DNA from: Deltaproteobacteria bacterium
GTDB taxonomy: Bacteria > Desulfobacterota > Desulfobacteria > Desulfobacterales > ETH-SRB1
Direction: 5' to 3'
DNA length: 35,167 bases
Assembly: GCA_030262895.1 (NCBI GenBank)
Contig: JAJSZW010000021.1
Coordinates: forward strand, 1 to 35,167
Shown here: in pieces, positions 1 through 8,333 of the stretch
How the letters are laid out: the number at the start of each line of letters is the position of its first letter
How positions within the stretch are numbered: position 1 is the first letter of the stretch
The notes under the pieces: generated by a model
Told to the model about the DNA's origin: nothing
Seen by the model: the letters and a program-made list of their open reading frames with translations, nothing else
The model's database searches: none
Made by a program: the position numbers and the translations under genes

Positions 1-41
1 AAAAAGAAGGCACGCAAAAGACTGTTAAAGATTCAAAACAG

Positions 42-1706
42 ATGAATAGGTTAAGAACAAAAACACTATTGTTCTCATTGATAATACTGGTTTTTCATCC
101 AGTCTTTACATATGCATGGGAGTGTGAGGCAACACTTGATGGGCCAAATGTAATAAAAGAAGGCCAGACAATTACCTTAAGCGCTTCAGGTACTCCTGCC
201 GGGGGTTCCTATTCCTGGTCCAATACGCCCAACCTAGTGCCAAATGGTTCAACAGCACAGCTAACAGGTTATAAGCCATTATCTTCAGAATATATTTATG
301 TTACAATAACATATACAAGCCCTAAAGGTAAAAAATGTCATGCAAGGAAGGCTATATGGGTCTGTATATGTTACGTAAAGATAAACGGCCCCGAGGAGTT
401 TAAGATAGGTGATCCGCCCATTATCTTGACCGCCGAAGGAGATCCATCCGGAGGGACTTATGAATGGTCCAATACACCGGGGCTGGTAGCAAATGGTTCA
501 ACAGCCGAATTCACAGGCCGGGAGCCAGGTGATGTAACTATTAAGGTTGCCTATAATCCCCCGGGTGATGGGGAGCCGTGTTATGGTACGCATACTATTA
601 CAGTATTAAAAGAGTGTTCAGTTTCCATATCAGGGCCATCAGTGGTCGGTGTAGGAAACCACATTACTCTCACTGCATCCGGCAGCCCGGAAGGTGGGGC
701 ATATTTCTGGGAGAAACAGCCGGGCCTTCTTCCTGGCACCTCTTCAGCTAGTTTTACAGGCCAGGAACCCGGGGATGTAGCTATTGTAGTTTTTTACAAG
801 CCCCCGGACGGTGGGGAACCATGTCCTGCCACACATAATGTAACCGTCTTTGGTGTAGAATCGATTACCGAACCATCTTGTGTTAATTCTGGAACGACAT
901 TAACCAGTGGGGATTTCAGCATTGTTACCAACCCATCCGGCTTTGAGGATCATGTGATAGTAAGTCCACTGTCATTTAGCACATTATCTCAATCTGCCGA
1001 GGTAACGGTAACCGCCGCTAGTGGGACAGGAGCAGGGTCGGATGAGGCAACAACAACGATTACAGTTGTAAATAGTAACGTAAAAAGTGGCAAAGCTATT
1101 TCCTTTGAGATTCCCAATTATGTAAAAAAACCGTTGGAAGTAATAGGACTTGCAGACAAAATAGATGTTTTGGTAAAAGACGATTTTAAGGATTTTAAAG
1201 AGTGTTGTGTATTTGGTGTGGCACAATCAAAATATGGGAGTTTTAGTGTCAGTTTGTCTGTTGATGCCGGTCCATTCACTATCGTAGGGGTTCCAATACC
1301 ATCTAAGTTCAAGAAATGGGTTGCAGCAGATTTATTAAATGTTACTCTTTCCGGAGTTGGAAGTGTCGGGTTGACTGGAAGTTACAAGGCTTGTGAGGAC
1401 AACACAACATGGAGTGGAGGAGGAGATCTCATTGCTGAACTAAAGTTGGGGGGCTTGGTTAATGCAGAAGTTCCCAAGGTCATTATACTCAAGGGAGAGA
1501 TAGCAGGTTCGACTATCGTAACTGAAAAGCTCAGAACAGAATTAACAAACTTGAAGATTACAACTAATTGGGGCGGGCTAACGGCAAGCGGGAATGTGAC
1601 AATCCTAATAAGAAAAAGGAAAATTCTAAATTTTGAAGTAAGCAGAACCTGTTTTGAGAAGGATAATCTTTCAACAGTAACGATTGCTCTTCCTTCTCTG
1701 GAATAA
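42..1706 (+). CDS. Exported protein with three Ig-like repeats, function unknown
   Basis: The 554-residue product starts with a clear signal peptide (charged MNRLRTK, then a hydrophobic stretch ending near residue 25, TYAWEC). Three repeats of about 80 residues follow, at roughly 27-105, 108-190 and 192-270. Each begins with a Cys, carries the core 'GG.Y.W....L..G..A..TG..PGDV' and ends with a second Cys and 'ITV', the look of an Ig/PKD-like beta-sandwich with a disulphide. The last 280 residues are beta-rich and not recognised. The reading frame is open upstream to the window edge and there is no strong Shine-Dalgarno before the ATG, so a start outside the window cannot be excluded, but the signal peptide supports this one. 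The next gene follows after 9 nt, so the two are probably co-transcribed. A periplasmic or surface role is inferred only. Confidence 0.7.
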   Translation: MNRLRTKTLLFSLIILVFHPVFTYAWECEATLDGPNVIKEGQTITLSASGTPAGGSYSWSNTPNLVPNGSTAQLTGYKPLSSEYIYVTITYTSPKGKKCHARKAIWVCICYVKINGPEEFKIGDPPIILTAEGDPSGGTYEWSNTPGLVANGSTAEFTGREPGDVTIKVAYNPPGDGEPCYGTHTITVLKECSVSISGPSVVGVGNHITLTASGSPEGGAYFWEKQPGLLPGTSSASFTGQEPGDVAIVVFYKPPDGGEPCPATHNVTVFGVESITEPSCVNSGTTLTSGDFSIVTNPSGFEDHVIVSPLSFSTLSQSAEVTVTAASGTGAGSDEATTTITVVNSNVKSGKAISFEIPNYVKKPLEVIGLADKIDVLVKDDFKDFKECCVFGVAQSKYGSFSVSLSVDAGPFTIVGVPIPSKFKKWVAADLLNVTLSGVGSVGLTGSYKACEDNTTWSGGGDLIAELKLGGLVNAEVPKVIILKGEIAGSTIVTEKLRTELTNLKITTNWGGLTASGNVTILIRKRKILNFEVSRTCFEKDNLSTVTIALPSLE

Positions 1707-1715
1707 GAAAGGTGT

Positions 1716-2867
1716 ATGAGAGGAATACCTAATATGAATACAATACAAACAACAGGCATTAAATATACCATCACTTCCATGTTGTGCTTAACTATTTTTT
1801 TTATAAATGGGATTAGCTATGCTGAGGAAAAGAAGTACCCCATGAAAGTGACGATTATAACCAGAGACCAAGCAAAATATGACACTCCTGAAAATACCCT
1901 TTCCGCTATACGTTCTGCTTTGGTAAATGAAGACCTCGAATGGTCAGATGAAACATTAACTCAAGAATCACTGGAAGAACAGAGGAGACTTCTTGAAAAG
2001 GCCGGCATTGATCCCAGAGTTGACTTTAATTTGGAAAAAGATGTAAAGGATACTTTCATAATTGACAAGATAGAATACAAGGATGCTGTTGTGTTAATAG
2101 TTGAGGATCAAGATAAAGACGGTAGTATTATTAGGATGCCCTTTACATTTGTGAAGGAAAATGGAAAGTGGAAGATGACCAATAAATTTGCCGGTGACGA
2201 AGAACTGCACGAGTATCTGGATTATATCAAGCCTGAAGAAATCATATCATCCGCCATAAAAATCCACCCGGACAGATGGAGCCTCAACTGGTACAACTGG
2301 ATAAAAGAACATATGGAGGAAAAAGAGTGGATCAGGCATTTTGCCGAGAGGGTTTCTATCCTCTGCATGATAACCAACCTCAAGGACAATCAAGGGAAAC
2401 CTTATAGCGTAAAAGAAATAGTCCCTGAAACAATCCTATTCAATTACCTGCTGCCTCCCCAGCCCTGGAGGTTTAACAGGGAGGAAAAGATAGCTTTAAT
2501 TGTAAAATCAAAAGAAAATCGATACCTCAAAGAAAAGAAAGGCTTTAAAGAGTGGCATGACAGAAGCAAGTTATTAAAGAAATATAAAAGTCCTGTGATG
2601 CTGGTTAAATTCAACAAGTTTAAGGCCATGGAAACCCTTCCTGAGATGAGCCCCGGAAAGGAATATGAGCTAACTCTTTCAGGTGAGCTAAAAAACGGAA
2701 AGCGATTCAAAGGAACAACCAAGATCATAATAACCGGGTGGAATGCGAAACACAGGTGGAAATGGAATCACCCGGATTGGCTGAACTCAGAAAAAGATTT
2801 AGATAACTGGTGGAATAAAGAAAATGACTTTGAAGATTGGTGGAAAAAAACAATAAAAAAAAGATGA
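1716..2867 (+). CDS. Exported hypothetical protein with Trp-rich C-terminus
   Basis: The 383-residue product is not recognised. An N-terminal hydrophobic segment (about residues 17-33, ending ISYAEE) looks like a signal peptide. The mature part is charged and mixed alpha/beta. The segment around residues 110-155 ('KYKDAVVLIVEDQDKDGSIIR' neighbourhood followed by 'FVKENGKWKM') resembles the cystatin-like fold of many DUF4878/NTF2-type lipoproteins, but this is weak. The last 40 residues are unusually rich in Trp alternating with Lys/Asp/Asn. Two starts are possible: ATG 1716, preceded by AAAGG at close spacing, and ATG 1734, preceded by GAGG about 10 nt upstream. The latter would give a more compact signal peptide. 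It lies 9 nt after the Ig-repeat gene, suggesting one transcript. Confidence 0.65.
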   Translation: MRGIPNMNTIQTTGIKYTITSMLCLTIFFINGISYAEEKKYPMKVTIITRDQAKYDTPENTLSAIRSALVNEDLEWSDETLTQESLEEQRRLLEKAGIDPRVDFNLEKDVKDTFIIDKIEYKDAVVLIVEDQDKDGSIIRMPFTFVKENGKWKMTNKFAGDEELHEYLDYIKPEEIISSAIKIHPDRWSLNWYNWIKEHMEEKEWIRHFAERVSILCMITNLKDNQGKPYSVKEIVPETILFNYLLPPQPWRFNREEKIALIVKSKENRYLKEKKGFKEWHDRSKLLKKYKSPVMLVKFNKFKAMETLPEMSPGKEYELTLSGELKNGKRFKGTTKIIITGWNAKHRWKWNHPDWLNSEKDLDNWWNKENDFEDWWKKTIKKR

Positions 2868-2969
2868 CTGTCAAGTTAAAAAATTTCGAGCTGTGCGGTT
2901 AGTACACAAATGATAGGACATAGGTTACCCAAGTCCTTCCGAATGTTCTAATTCTCATCAACAGATTCC

Positions 2970-3032
2970 TGTAGGGGCGGGTTTATCCCGCCTAAAGCGA
3001 ATTTGGAAGGCGGCGTAAAGCCGCCACTACGA
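2970..3032. repeat. REP-like pair of palindromes (BIME-type)
   Basis: Two GC-rich hairpins lie head to head. The first is GGCGGGTTTATCCCGCC (2976-2992) and the second GGCGGCGTAAAGCCGCC (3009-3025). The outer flanks TGTAG and CTACGA are also complementary. Each has a short TTTAT or GTAAA loop, the usual architecture of REP sequences mobilised by RAYT transposases. A broken RAYT gene begins only about 20 bases away, which supports the assignment. It may also act as a transcription terminator for the upstream genes, although there is no T-run. Confidence 0.7.
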
Positions 3033-3049
3033 CAAATCCTTCATAGCAA

Positions 3050-3589
3050 TCAACTTATTGACAAAACACAGTAAATGCTACCCGCACAGGTCGAAAATTT
3101 TTGAACCTTTTCCCGATATTGCTTATGTTTATTAGAGCCTTTAAAATATGATAAAATTACTTGTGTGGATAACCAGTCCGGGCATTTCTTAGCATAGGCA
3201 TAGATTGGATAGCTGCTCCATTTATAGTCTATCAAACGGTTTACAATGCCGGCTCTTAATGGATTTCGATGGATATAACAGGATAACTGCGTAAGATATG
3301 CATCATTTTGAATCAGGATGCTTTTATACCGCCCCTGGAACAAATGACCACCCAAACCATTGCATTGCCTTTTTTAAATTTGCACGATTGGTTTTTACCA
3401 GGAGATGATAATTATTGGACATTAAAACATAGGCAAAGATATCCACTTTAAAACGCTCCGACATTTCCGAGATCGTTTCTAAAAACAAATTTCGATCAGC
3501 GTCATTTAAATAAATATGCTGTCCGTCATTTCCCGGGACATTAAGTGATATAATGCGCCTTTATATTCAATTCGCCATGCTCTACCCAT
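3050..3589 (-). pseudogene. Broken REP-associated tyrosine transposase (RAYT, IS200-like Y1)
   Basis: Reading from ATG 3589 gives MGRAWRIEYKGALYHLMSR and then a stop. One frame over, the protein continues through a DADRNLFLETISEMSERF-type stretch, VDIFAYVLM and NNYHLLVKT to about 3365, so one base has been lost near 3545. The catalytic-core region between 'KAMQW' and 'GHLFQGRYKS' is about 15 codons shorter than in the family, a second lesion that also shifts frame. The C-terminal part (YIHRNPLRAG, WSSYP) is well preserved until about 3085, after which the sequence diverges and stops at 3050. RAYTs are single-strand DNA transposases that act on REP palindromes, and a REP pair lies next to this gene. 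The product cannot be functional. Confidence 0.8.
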
Positions 3590-3772
3590 ACTGATTTTCT
3601 TAAATGATAGTGGCTTAATTGTCAAGCATTAATTCACAATTCAAGCTTTGACACCGATTCCACTACCGATTCTACTAACTATTAAAGTAGAATGTGCTAC
3701 ATTTTAGAATAGTAGGCACAACAATATTGTGTATAAAAGTATTCTAAGTTTTTGCACAATAACCTCCTTTAA

Positions 3773-4348
3773 CTACTTTTTCTTTTTTCTGCGCTTTGCT
3801 CCTGCCATCCCTATTAGACCAGTGCCAAAGAGAAACGTAGTAGTTGGTTCTGGGACCGGTTTAGCAAAGACTTGTACCTCGGCCATCCATATGCAGATAA
3901 TCTTGAGAGTCTAATTGAACTCTAACAAATTGGCCAATAACATCAGGAAGTGAAAATACTAAAGGATTATCTTGAGATATAATAATACTGCTACTCCAGG
4001 CTACGTCTCTATCGTTCTCCAACACTGATAACGTAAAAGGGAAAAGCCGATCTGCACAATCACTGTCGGTACGATTCCATATATCTATCTCATCTATGTA
4101 ATACTCCTGTCCCAAATTAACTTCCCACCAAGCATAAGGGGCTACATCGTTTTGGGTATGATTAACGGACCCATTAAAATGGTTACCATCAATTGCCAAA
4201 TCTGCAGGAGTCGAGTAACTGTAAGTCGAACTTTGAGACGCTGTTCATAAAAGAGCCACGTTAGGATTTATTGATAATGCCTCAGATACCCCGCTCATGG
4301 TAAACACAAGTATCACGATTGCCAATCCTATCAGAAATTGTTTTTCAT
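3773..4348 (-). pseudogene. Broken PEP-CTERM surface protein with discoidin (F5/8 type C) domain
   Basis: ATG 4348 has a strong GGAGG just upstream. The A-run after it is one base short, so the frame closes at once (MKNNF stop). In the corrected frame a signal peptide (QFLIGLAIVILVFTMSGVSEA) follows, then an in-frame TGA near 4247, then a discoidin-like domain (TASQSSTYS, LAIDGNHFNG, WWEVNLG, IDEIDIWNR, VRVQL). Near 3889 the 4-base unit ATGG is duplicated (ATGGATGG), which throws the frame out. One frame over, AEVQVFAKPVPEPTTTFLFG continues into TGLIGMAGAKRRKKKK stop, a textbook PEP-CTERM exosortase sorting signal. Three lesions indicate a true pseudogene, although a single 4-bp duplication alone could have been phase variation. 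The intact protein would have been an exported, exosortase-processed adhesin-like protein. Confidence 0.8.
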
Positions 4349-4437
4349 ATTTTCCTCCATAATTTAAGATAACTTGCCACAGTCGAAACACCCAGAGACA
4401 CTGAAATCACAAATAAAAGCTCTGATAACTTTTTCAT
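4345..4437 (-). CDS. Possible 30-residue hydrophobic leader peptide upstream of the PEP-CTERM gene
   Basis: A short frame starting ATG AAA AAG at 4437 encodes a 30-residue peptide with a signal-like hydrophobic stretch (LLFVISVSLGVSTVA) and a basic end (KLWRKI). Its TGA overlaps the ATG of the downstream PEP-CTERM frame by 4 nt (ATGA), the arrangement expected for translational coupling. It lies in the transcript predicted from the sigma-54-like promoter at 4572-4587. It could equally be a truncated relic of another exported protein. No family is recognised. Confidence 0.3.
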   Translation of the reverse strand: MKKLSELLFVISVSLGVSTVASYLKLWRKI

Positions 4438-4571
4438 AATTCGTTTCATTCTACCGCTATCCTCTGAGTAAGTTCCGATAACTATATATAAAACCTACGA
4501 GTAAATTTTTATTTTTAAAATGGGCAACTTTTACCTATAATTGCTAATATAAACAAGTTTTGTATAGCTAA

Positions 4572-4587
4572 AGCAAAAAACAAGCCA
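4572..4587 (-). promoter_or_regulatory. Sigma-54 (-24/-12) promoter candidate for the PEP-CTERM gene
   Basis: On the minus strand the sequence reads TGGCTTGTTTTTTGCT, with the GG and GC dinucleotides at the required 10-base separation and only two departures from TGGCACG-N4-TTGCW. It lies about 135 bases before the small frame at 4437 and 224 before the PEP-CTERM ATG. PEP-CTERM genes are known in other bacteria to depend on RpoN and the PrsK/PrsR pair, so the location makes sense. The region is AT-rich, which raises the chance of a coincidental match. Confidence 0.45.
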
Positions 4588-5273
4588 TATGAAATTATTA
4601 TAGAAATTATGCCTTAAATATGGTCTTGTAAAAAGTCGGAAACTCGATTTCCTATCACAATATATTGATTAGCAAATAGATAAAGCAGCTATATATTGTG
4701 GTCAAAATAAAATGTTGGGAGTTTTTACGAGTTTATCAAATATTAAATGGCTACATTAATTATATGGCTAAGATAGCCTTGCTAATTCATAGAAAACTAT
4801 ATGAAATTGTGTAATAAATTGCTTATAATCTATTACATAGTTTCAGGATAGTACAAAGGATAGGAAAATCAGAAAGACAATGAAGGCAAAAGAGGGAACT
4901 ATAATTCATGATAACTTGCCATTATCTATGACCGCCCACCAGGCGATTTTGTCTCAGATTTATAAATGATATCACAACATTTGTCAAATTTTGGGGACAA
5001 CTCATGGAAAATCGACATGCATGAACCTAAGTTGAAGGCTATTGTCAGGTGAAGTGACTGGGAAAGTGGTGAGCAGCACGCTTAAGCAGGTCAGAGCGCT
5101 ACGGATAATCCGCATTATTGCTCAGGGCAAGATTTGACGCTTCGGAACGAAGACCTGGAACCGATACTTAATCTTCAAGCTGTACCGCTCACCAGTAAAA
5201 ATTTTACAAAAACAGTTTGATCTTGTCAAGAGTGCAAACATCAGGATCTGCAATTTACTATAGACTTTCAGAT
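4588..5273. other. Intergenic stretch without recognisable genes
   Basis: 4588-4920 is very AT-rich with many short stops in every frame and no gene. 5030-5215 is distinctly more GC-rich and may be decayed coding DNA. On the minus strand a short open stretch (TGERYSLKIKYRFQVF, then stop) is visible, but it matches nothing recognised. No tRNA fold, repeat unit or promoter was convincing here. Confidence 0.5.
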
Positions 5274-5466
5274 AATTAAGGAACGGGGACGAAATAACTT
5301 TCCCAACTATGCATCACAGCTTCAGGCCACCTTTGCCCAATCTCAAATCACAAAAATATCAAAATAGCCCGCTATTCCATCAACTTTTGTGATTTGAGAT
5401 CGAACAAATTTGACCCAAATCTATGCGCCTACTTGGGGAAGTTATTTCATCCCCGTTCCTTTAATT
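5274..5466. repeat. MITE-like element with nested inverted repeats
   Basis: The ends form a 30-base inverted repeat. The left end contains GGAACGGGGACGAAATAACTT (5280-5300) with CCCAA following, and the right end its complement with one or two changes (5433-5466). Inside, TCTCAAATCACAAAA (5341-5355) pairs perfectly with 5385-5399. The whole 190-bp unit can fold into one long interrupted hairpin and has no coding capacity, which fits a miniature inverted-repeat element. It ends about 60 bases after the stop of the convergent helicase gene. Confidence 0.7.
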
Positions 5467-5528
5467 TCACAAGGCCAGAAGGAGGAAGGCGTATTAGTTG
5501 TACGTCGACGACTGATAACACAGTGAAA

Positions 5529-7742
5529 TTATTTATCTGAAAGTCTATATGTTGACAGCCTGTCTGCCAGCATTGAAAGACGCTGACGGGGCCTGTCGTT
5601 TTTCAGGGCGATGTCCAGCGCTTTTTTCATGCCGATCAAGATCACCAGCTTTTCTCCTCTTGTAATAGCAGTGTATAAAAGGTTCCTCTGGAGCAGAGCA
5701 TAATGCTGTGTCATTAGAGGTATAATTACAGCGGGATATTCCGAACCCTGTGACTTGTGTACCGATATGGCATAGGCAAGAGATAATTCACCCGTTTCCG
5801 TAAAATCATAACTTACCGCCCTTCCATAAAAGTCAACTGAAAGTTCCTCTTTTTTACCGTCAATGGATATTATAGTACCTATATCTCCATTAAAGACTTC
5901 TTTTTGATAGTTGTTTTTCAGGTGCATTACCTTATCGCCGGGTTTAAAAGAATTATTTACAGCATTAATCGTGACAGGGTTTGGGTTTAATACCTTTTGC
6001 AGCACTTGATTGAGATTAATTGTGCCTACCACGCCCTTGTGCATTGGGGTCAGAACCTGAACCTCCTTGATCGGATCAAAGCCAAAGCGTTCAGGGATGG
6101 CTCTTGTACACAGTTCAGCAATTGTGGAGACAACTTTTTCAGGATTGTTCTGTTCTATGAAGTAAAATTCAGAAAGGTCGGCTGGTTCATTTATATGTTT
6201 GAGTAAAGGGAATTCACCTTTCAGCACCCTGTGGGCATTGAGAACAATAGAGCTTTCCCTGGCCTGCCTGAAGATTTTCTTAAGATAGAAAACCGGTATA
6301 ATGTCTGATTTGATCATGTCGTCAAGTACATTGCCCGGGCCGACGGATGGTAGTTGAAAAATATCTCCAACCATTATGAGCATTGAAGTCATGGGAATTG
6401 CATTCAGCAGATGAAACATCAAATATGTATCCACCATTGAGGCCTCATCAATGATTACTGCGTCTGCATCAAGAGGATTGTCCCGGTTTTTGTCGAAAAG
6501 ATTATCTTTAAAATTATATCCCAGCAGCCTGTGAATGGTCTTTGCATTTCTGTGTGTTAATTCCGCCAGTCGCCTTGCCGCGCGTCCTGTAGGGGCAGCC
6601 AGGCTGATTTGTTTTCCAAGAGCTTTAAATACGGCATTAATCGATCTGATCAGGGTTGTTTTTCCGGTTCCAGGGCCTCCTGTAATGATTACCGCCCGAT
6701 GAGAAAATATTTTTTCAAGAACATTAAGCTGTTCCTGTGAAAGCTTTATGGCCAGTTTTTTCAGAACTTCATTTGATATTTGTTCCGTGTCTATTCCTTG
6801 AGGTACAACAGGAACTGACAAAAGGGCTTTAAGCCTGTTTGCAAGGCCTGCTTCCGCCTGGTGAAGGGCTTTCAAATAAACGGCTTTTTTATCCCTTTTT
6901 TTATCCGGGACTTCTACTTTGTTTTCAATAATCAGCTCTCCGGAAGCTGAAAGATCTTCTATTGCTTGTTCGGCTGCTTCAGATTCTATTTGAAAAAGAT
7001 TTTTGCAGCGTGCAGTCAGTTGATCCAGATAAGCGAAAACATGGCCATCATTTGCAGATTGCTGTATAAGATGGATAATGCATGCTCTGGCCCTTTCCGG
7101 TTCATTCTCTAATTTTCCAAGCTTAAGCGCTATTGCATCTGCCATATAAAAACCGATACCTGGGATGTCGTTTGCCAGGCAATAGGGATTGCTTTGTATT
7201 ATGTTCAGAGCATCCAGGCCGTATTCCTTTAGCAGTATAGCGGAATATGAGGTTTTTACTCCAGCTTCTTGAAGGAACTGCATTAGACTTCTTATTGCAT
7301 GGTGATCTTTCCATGCATTGCTGATAGAGGCTGCTTTTGTTTTTCCTATTCCTTCTACTTCAAGCAGTTTTTCCGGGCAGTTCTCTATTACATTCAGGGT
7401 GTCGGCTCCGAAGCGCTTCACCAATCTGCCTGCCATCATTGGGCCTATTCCCTTGATAATACCTGATTTAAGGTAATTTCTTATTCCTTCAACAGATGCC
7501 GGCAAAGTTACATCATAGGATTTGATTCTGAACTGCTGTCCGTATTTGGTATGGGTTTCCCACTCTCCCATTATTTTCAGCGCTTCGCCAAGACTTACTC
7601 CTCCCATGAAACCTACAATTGTAACAAGATTCTCTGTGTTGCCGGGTTTTAATTTTGCAATAATATAAAGGGTTTCTTTGTTAAAATATGTAATTTGTTC
7701 GAGCTTGCCTTCAAGGACGGTTAAGGGAAGGGACGTATTCAA
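5529..7742 (-). CDS. recD2: RecD2-like SF1B ATP-dependent DNA helicase (copy 1)
   Basis: The 737-residue product has the full RecD2 layout. It has an N-terminal OB-like region, helix-hairpin-helix motifs (GIGPMMAGRLVKRFG and VEGIGKTKAASI, residues about 96-140), Walker A GGPGTGKTT near residue 356, the DEASMVDTYLM Walker B motif, GDIFQLPSVGPG, and the C-terminal UvrD_C_2 motifs (SVHKSQGSEYPAV, YTAITRGEK). RecD2 enzymes unwind DNA 5' to 3' outside RecBCD and help replication-fork and mismatch repair. The start is a TTG at 7742 whose bases overlap the TGA of gmhB, implying translational coupling; an internal start is possible. All helicase motifs are intact. A paralogue about 50% identical by eye lies at 17145-19325 on the other strand. 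Confidence 0.9.
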   Translation of the reverse strand: MNTSLPLTVLEGKLEQITYFNKETLYIIAKLKPGNTENLVTIVGFMGGVSLGEALKIMGEWETHTKYGQQFRIKSYDVTLPASVEGIRNYLKSGIIKGIGPMMAGRLVKRFGADTLNVIENCPEKLLEVEGIGKTKAASISNAWKDHHAIRSLMQFLQEAGVKTSYSAILLKEYGLDALNIIQSNPYCLANDIPGIGFYMADAIALKLGKLENEPERARACIIHLIQQSANDGHVFAYLDQLTARCKNLFQIESEAAEQAIEDLSASGELIIENKVEVPDKKRDKKAVYLKALHQAEAGLANRLKALLSVPVVPQGIDTEQISNEVLKKLAIKLSQEQLNVLEKIFSHRAVIITGGPGTGKTTLIRSINAVFKALGKQISLAAPTGRAARRLAELTHRNAKTIHRLLGYNFKDNLFDKNRDNPLDADAVIIDEASMVDTYLMFHLLNAIPMTSMLIMVGDIFQLPSVGPGNVLDDMIKSDIIPVFYLKKIFRQARESSIVLNAHRVLKGEFPLLKHINEPADLSEFYFIEQNNPEKVVSTIAELCTRAIPERFGFDPIKEVQVLTPMHKGVVGTINLNQVLQKVLNPNPVTINAVNNSFKPGDKVMHLKNNYQKEVFNGDIGTIISIDGKKEELSVDFYGRAVSYDFTETGELSLAYAISVHKSQGSEYPAVIIPLMTQHYALLQRNLLYTAITRGEKLVILIGMKKALDIALKNDRPRQRLSMLADRLSTYRLSDK

Positions 7743-8311
7743 TTTTCATTTTCCACTATCCATTTGGCTGCATCTAAAAGATCTTCAGCCACGTGGTCAG
7801 GAAAAATCTTTTTTTGTGCAAGGATTTTTTCAGCATCAACTCCGTTTCCTGTTTTTACCAGAATGTTGTGACCGCATCCTGCATTGCGGGCGCACATAAT
7901 ATCCTTTACGCTGTCGCCTACCATAACAGAATTTGCAAGATCAATATGGTATGTTTTTTTTGCTCTGTGAATCAATCCCGGCTCTGGTTTTCGGCAGTTG
8001 CATCTGTCTTCGGGGATATGAGGGCAGTAAAATATGTCTTTTATCTCTCCTCCGCCTGACTTAAACGCTGACTTCATCATGGAATGAATATATTCAAGGC
8101 CGTCTAATGATACCATGTTTCGGTTTATAACCGACTGGTTTGTAATTATGATAATGACAAAGCCGTTTAAGTTAAGAAGTTTTATCGCATCAATACTGCC
8201 TGGAAGGAACTTAAATTCCGCCCAGCTCTTTATGTAATCAGGAGAATTCCTGTTTATAACGCCGTCTCTGTCCAGAAAAACTACATTTTTCAGCAATTTT
8301 TTTAACTCCAT
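7739..8311 (-). CDS. gmhB: D-glycero-D-manno-heptose 1,7-bisphosphate 7-phosphatase (HAD family)
   Basis: The 190-residue product is a HAD-IIIA phosphatase. It has the nucleophile motif FLDRDGVIN (Asp14 and Asp16), ITNQS as motif II, the zinc-binding loop CPHIPEDRCNCRKPEPGL, and MVGDSVKDIMCARNAG as motifs III/IV. GmhB removes the 7-phosphate from heptose bisphosphate in the cytoplasm during ADP-heptose synthesis for lipopolysaccharide core. Its length matches the family. The related histidinol-phosphatase HisB-N is the main alternative, but no his genes are nearby. It follows rlpA by 22 nt and overlaps the start of the helicase gene (TTGA), so it sits within an operon. No strong Shine-Dalgarno precedes the ATG. 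Confidence 0.8.
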   Translation of the reverse strand: MELKKLLKNVVFLDRDGVINRNSPDYIKSWAEFKFLPGSIDAIKLLNLNGFVIIIITNQSVINRNMVSLDGLEYIHSMMKSAFKSGGGEIKDIFYCPHIPEDRCNCRKPEPGLIHRAKKTYHIDLANSVMVGDSVKDIMCARNAGCGHNILVKTGNGVDAEKILAQKKIFPDHVAEDLLDAAKWIVENEN

Positions 8312-8333
8312 TTACTTATTTGGGTAAGGGCTT

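Noticed and set aside
1..41. In-frame extension of the first gene to the window edge
   Set aside because: The text before ATG 42 is charged and would bury the signal peptide; more likely it is the spacer or the end of another gene, but it cannot be settled from this window.
3729..3914. 61-residue plus-strand open frame
   Set aside because: It is the antisense of the PEP-CTERM tail (VPEP...KRRKKKK), which explains its Phe- and Pro-rich content; no ribosome site.
5030..5215. GC-richer stretch suggestive of an RNA gene or a transposase fragment
   Set aside because: No tRNA-like arms, no conserved motif and stops in all frames after short runs; left as unassigned.
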